Assembly (NCBI RefSeq): GCF_014898815.1
Contig: NW_026515428.1
Coordinates: 1,054,001-1,118,000, forward strand
Source: Panonychus citri
Lineage: Eukaryota; Arthropoda; Arachnida; Trombidiformes; Tetranychidae
Reading direction: 5' to 3'
DNA: 64,000 nt
Shown: positions 61,345-64,000 of the stretch, piece after piece
Position numbering within the stretch: the stretch's first letter is position 1
How the letters are laid out: each line of letters opens with the position of its first letter
Position numbers and translations under genes: made by a program
The notes under the pieces: model-generated
Told to the model about the DNA's origin: nothing
What the model saw: only the letters and a program-made list of their open reading frames with translations
Databases searched by the model: none

Positions 61345-62299
61345 ATGACAAAGGTTAGTGTTTTTCGGATTAATATATGAAACTTTCATCGTAATCCTTA
61401 GTTTCGTTACAACGATCAACTTAATTTAACTGTTTCTTTTTTTTTCTCGTCTCGAATCAAATTGTTGATTAGATTATTTATTTAGCTGCTTCACTCTTAA
61501 TTGTTGGAGTAATTTCCAGTGCTCAAGCTAAAGGATGGTCGCATGGCCATGGACATGGTCATCATGGTGGTCACTCAAACACCTACAGAAAGCAAGATGT
61601 AAGTGATTAAGGATTAAAATTTGTTAACGATGATCACCATTTTTACGGATAATTTAGCTTTACCAAATTGGATTAAATTGTTTAATCTTGGGGGAATTGT
61701 TTTTTGCTCTCTTTGCTTTAGGCTTGGGGTAATTACAAGTTCGGTTATGATATTGCCGATGGATGGGGAGCTAAAAATTCACGACACGAAGAAGGTGACG
61801 CCTGGGGCAACAAACACGGAGAATACACTTTGAAAGATGTTGATGGTCGAGAGCGAAAGGTTCAATATGTTGCCGATAAGAAAGGTTTCCGTGCGAAAAT
61901 CAAGACCAACGAACCTGGAACTGGTTCAGTTGACGCTGCTGATGCTATTTACAATGGTGCTGATCCTCATGGACACAGGTAAAGTTTAAGTTTCTTTTAG
62001 TCAATTAATACAATTGATTTCTAACATTTTAGATGAGAATTTGTTTCTCGAATATGTTATTCTAATAACTTATTTCGATTTGTTTTCACAGTCACACTCA
62101 TGTTCCATCAGGATGGAAGGGTGGTCACCATGGATGGGGACACCATGACTCTCACCACGATTCCCACCATGGTCATCATGGTCATCACGATCATGGTCAT
62201 CATGGACACCACGGACACCATGGTTGGGGTCATCATGATTCTCACCATGATTCTCATCACGGACATCACGGTCATCATGGTCATCATGGTCATCATTAA
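61345..62299 (+). CDS. RR-type cuticle protein with His/Gly-rich ends
   Basis: Four exons, 61345-61353, 61473-61598, 61722-61978 and 62092-62299, give 199 residues. The first exon is only three codons (MTK); the signal peptide continues in exon 2 (IIYLAASLLIVGVISSAQA). The mature protein starts with a His/Gly-rich segment, then the chitin-binding RR domain (HEEGDAWGNKHGEYTL, then VDGRERKVQYVADKKGFRAK) ending in KTNEPGT, an arachnid-type signature. The C-terminal 65 residues are almost only His, Gly and Asp with Trp (HHGHHDHGHHGHHGHH type), which could bind metal ions or take part in pH-dependent or quinone crosslinking. It is a structural exoskeleton component. Confidence 0.94.
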
Positions 62300-62955
62300 G
62301 TATCCTGAATTCATCGCCTCCATTTCCAGAATAACAAAACCAAAAATCAGTATCATCCAACCATTAAATTGTTAACCATTAAATTAATCAACTCTCATCC
62401 AATTAATTGTTGTACTTTTCCTATTTCGTTTTCTAATGTAAAAATGAAACAACAAGAGATTTTATATAAAAAAAAACATGTACAGTTTAGTTAAATTATT
62501 TGTGTTGATTTGATTGTTTACCTGAAATTTCAAAAAAAAACCACAAATTGACAGATTTAAACAATCAAATTAAAAAAAATCAGTTAGACTTTTTTTTTCT
62601 TTCTATCAACATAAAATTAATTTAAAAATAAAAACCTAATAATTTCAATTGCCATCATTTGTTATTTACCTTGTTATTAATTTTGATGATGATGAGTTGA
62701 TTATTTGCTGATTGTGATTGGCTGTTGATCAACAGTTGAAATTAAATTAAATGCAAGATCATTCGCCATAAAGTAATCATTAAAATGATTGTAATCCAAC
62801 AGTTAACAACAATTAGAATTGATCATTTGTTTTGACTTTGAGTTAGTCTTTGAATTATTGAGGTTGTGATAATATTGTTTTCCAGAATTAATTTGATTCA
62901 ATTTTATATAGATAATTTTCTTTTTTGATTGTGATCCCAAAGAGTTAATTAAGTT
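62300..62955. other. Cuticle gene 3' UTR and upstream region of the edge gene
   Basis: AT-rich with poly(A)/poly(T) tracts. A TTTTATATAGATAA word at about 62902-62915 is TATA-like and lies about 50 bases before the next start codon. Nothing else seen. Confidence 0.45.
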
Positions 62956-64000
62956 ATGGGTGTTCCACTTATCTCGGAAACCAATAAGAATAAGGAATTG
63001 TTATTGGAAATTGATTCTATTGTGCCGGACACTAATGGTCATCATCTTGCAGATATTTCCTTGTCTTCCAATGATTCTTTGAGCCGAAGTCGGAGAAGAT
63101 GGAAGTTGATTAAGATAATCAGTAAAATGAATCCTTCTTTCCAAGGTAAATCGAAGAAATTAATTTTCTACCAATCACTTAGTGCGATTCTTTCAATGAT
63201 ATTAACTGGAATCATGATCTATTGGTTGGTAAAGTTACAATCGACATCAAATTCATCTGAATTGTTGCCATCATCTTCATTCCTTGTTTCATCTCAATCT
63301 CAATCTTCATCATCATCTTCATTATCACCATCATCATCTACACAATCACCGCCATCAAAACCGGAACCTACGATAACTTTAGGATGGCCTGGAAATTATG
63401 ATCCCGCTGATTACGAAACATTCAGTGTAATGGATAATCCAGTTCTCAGATTAACGGAGAATTCAAATAATACCAATGGTAATGATGATGTTGAGACTTT
63501 AAAGGTTACTGATTCGATTTCCGATAAATCAGGTGAAGATGGTGAAGAGAAAAGCGAAGATGAAGACAATTCATTGAGAAAATTTCCACCACCATTACCT
63601 TTTCCACCTTTTCAATCATTTCCATCGAATTGGTTTCAAGGTCCATTTAATGGGCCACTTTTTTTACCTCCTTTTTTCCCACCTTCTTCTCCTCCTTCAC
63701 AACCGCCATTCCAAATGATGGATCCATTTGAATCAGATGAATCATCAAATCCGATTGCCGATCAATTTTTTGATCATTTTACACCACCGACCTTCAATTT
63801 GGCCAAAATTAAATCATCGGCACAAAAATTACATGCATCCGCTGTTGGAGCATTAGATGAATTGATGAAAAAGCTCAAGGGCAGCGGCTCTTTGGTTGAC
63901 TTTCTAGTGACCAATAATGAAGATGAACAAATGGATCCCGAACTGGTAGTCCGATCGGAAGATGATCAAGATCAAGCATCCGATTTAATGGAAACTTTCA
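62956..64000 (+). CDS. Type II membrane protein, partial (runs off the window)
   Basis: Open from ATG at 62956 to the window end, 348 codons without a stop. Basic residues (SRSRRRWKLIKIISKMN, about residues 43-59) precede one hydrophobic segment at about 70-95 (ILSMILTGIMIYWLV), so a type II orientation with a large outer domain is likely. The outer part has a Ser-rich stretch, WPGNYDPADYE, an acidic Glu/Asp segment and a Pro/Phe-rich region (FPPPLPFPPF, LFLPPFFPP), then a helical KIKSSAQKLHASAVGALDEL. I do not recognise the family. The single long exon and normal codon use support a real gene. Confidence 0.75.
   Translation, partial: MGVPLISETNKNKELLLEIDSIVPDTNGHHLADISLSSNDSLSRSRRRWKLIKIISKMNPSFQGKSKKLIFYQSLSAILSMILTGIMIYWLVKLQSTSNSSELLPSSSFLVSSQSQSSSSSSLSPSSSTQSPPSKPEPTITLGWPGNYDPADYETFSVMDNPVLRLTENSNNTNGNDDVETLKVTDSISDKSGEDGEEKSEDEDNSLRKFPPPLPFPPFQSFPSNWFQGPFNGPLFLPPFFPPSSPPSQPPFQMMDPFESDESSNPIADQFFDHFTPPTFNLAKIKSSAQKLHASAVGALDELMKKLKGSGSLVDFLVTNNEDEQMDPELVVRSEDDQDQASDLMETF

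Noticed and set aside
62070..62375. Asp/His and Met/Ile-rich frames on both strands over the cuticle gene end
   Set aside because: Shadows of the CAT/CAC/GGT repeat coding for the His/Gly tail; the RR gene exon explains the region.

Overview
This is a eukaryotic, arthropod-type genomic window, most likely from an acariform mite such as a spider mite. The DNA is AT-rich. Genes are compact, with mostly short GT-AG introns. The one structural cuticle gene ends its chitin-binding domain in the TNEPGT signature common in arachnid cuticle proteins. Mite identity is an inference; no species is claimed. I see 19 complete protein genes, one gene running off the right edge and one broken homeobox gene. 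Every multi-exon model below was built by hand from splice sites and keeps its reading frame across all junctions.

Left part (1-20 kb). About 3.5 kb without recognisable genes is followed by a long minus-strand gene for a nucleoside phosphorylase-like protein (3553-10988). Then come a single-exon orphan (12454-12915), the splicing factor MFAP1 (minus), an FBXL2/FBXL20-type F-box protein with a prenylation tail, a small Ser-rich protein (minus) and a short Siva-like zinc-binding protein (minus). Between the divergent Siva-like and mitochondrial IF-2 genes lies a truncated engrailed fragment bracketed by two almost identical ~80-bp direct repeats. This is the most unusual structure in the window.

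Middle part (20-42 kb). MTIF2, a Cdk1 with a PPTAIRE instead of PSTAIRE helix, SMYD4, RABL6, the polo kinase PLK1 (minus) with a Thr/Asn homopolymer linker, a galectin fused to a Tyr-Pro-rich, Gly/Ala-rich and Lys/His-rich tail, and a secreted trypsin-like protease (minus).

Right part (42-64 kb). A tetraspanin, an apolipoprotein D-like lipocalin, lipase maturation factor 2 (minus), an ABCC10/MRP7-type transporter, KLHDC10, a His/Gly-rich RR cuticle protein with a TATA box, and a type II membrane protein cut by the window edge.

Functionally most genes are conserved housekeeping genes (cell cycle: Cdk1 and Plk1; splicing: MFAP1; mitochondrial translation: MTIF2; ER lipase folding: LMF2). There is no sign of an operon or of a dedicated gene cluster. 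The spaces between genes hold AT-rich DNA with many copies of CAATTA-type words and GA/CT microsatellites. No rRNA, tRNA, CRISPR array or intact transposon was recognised.
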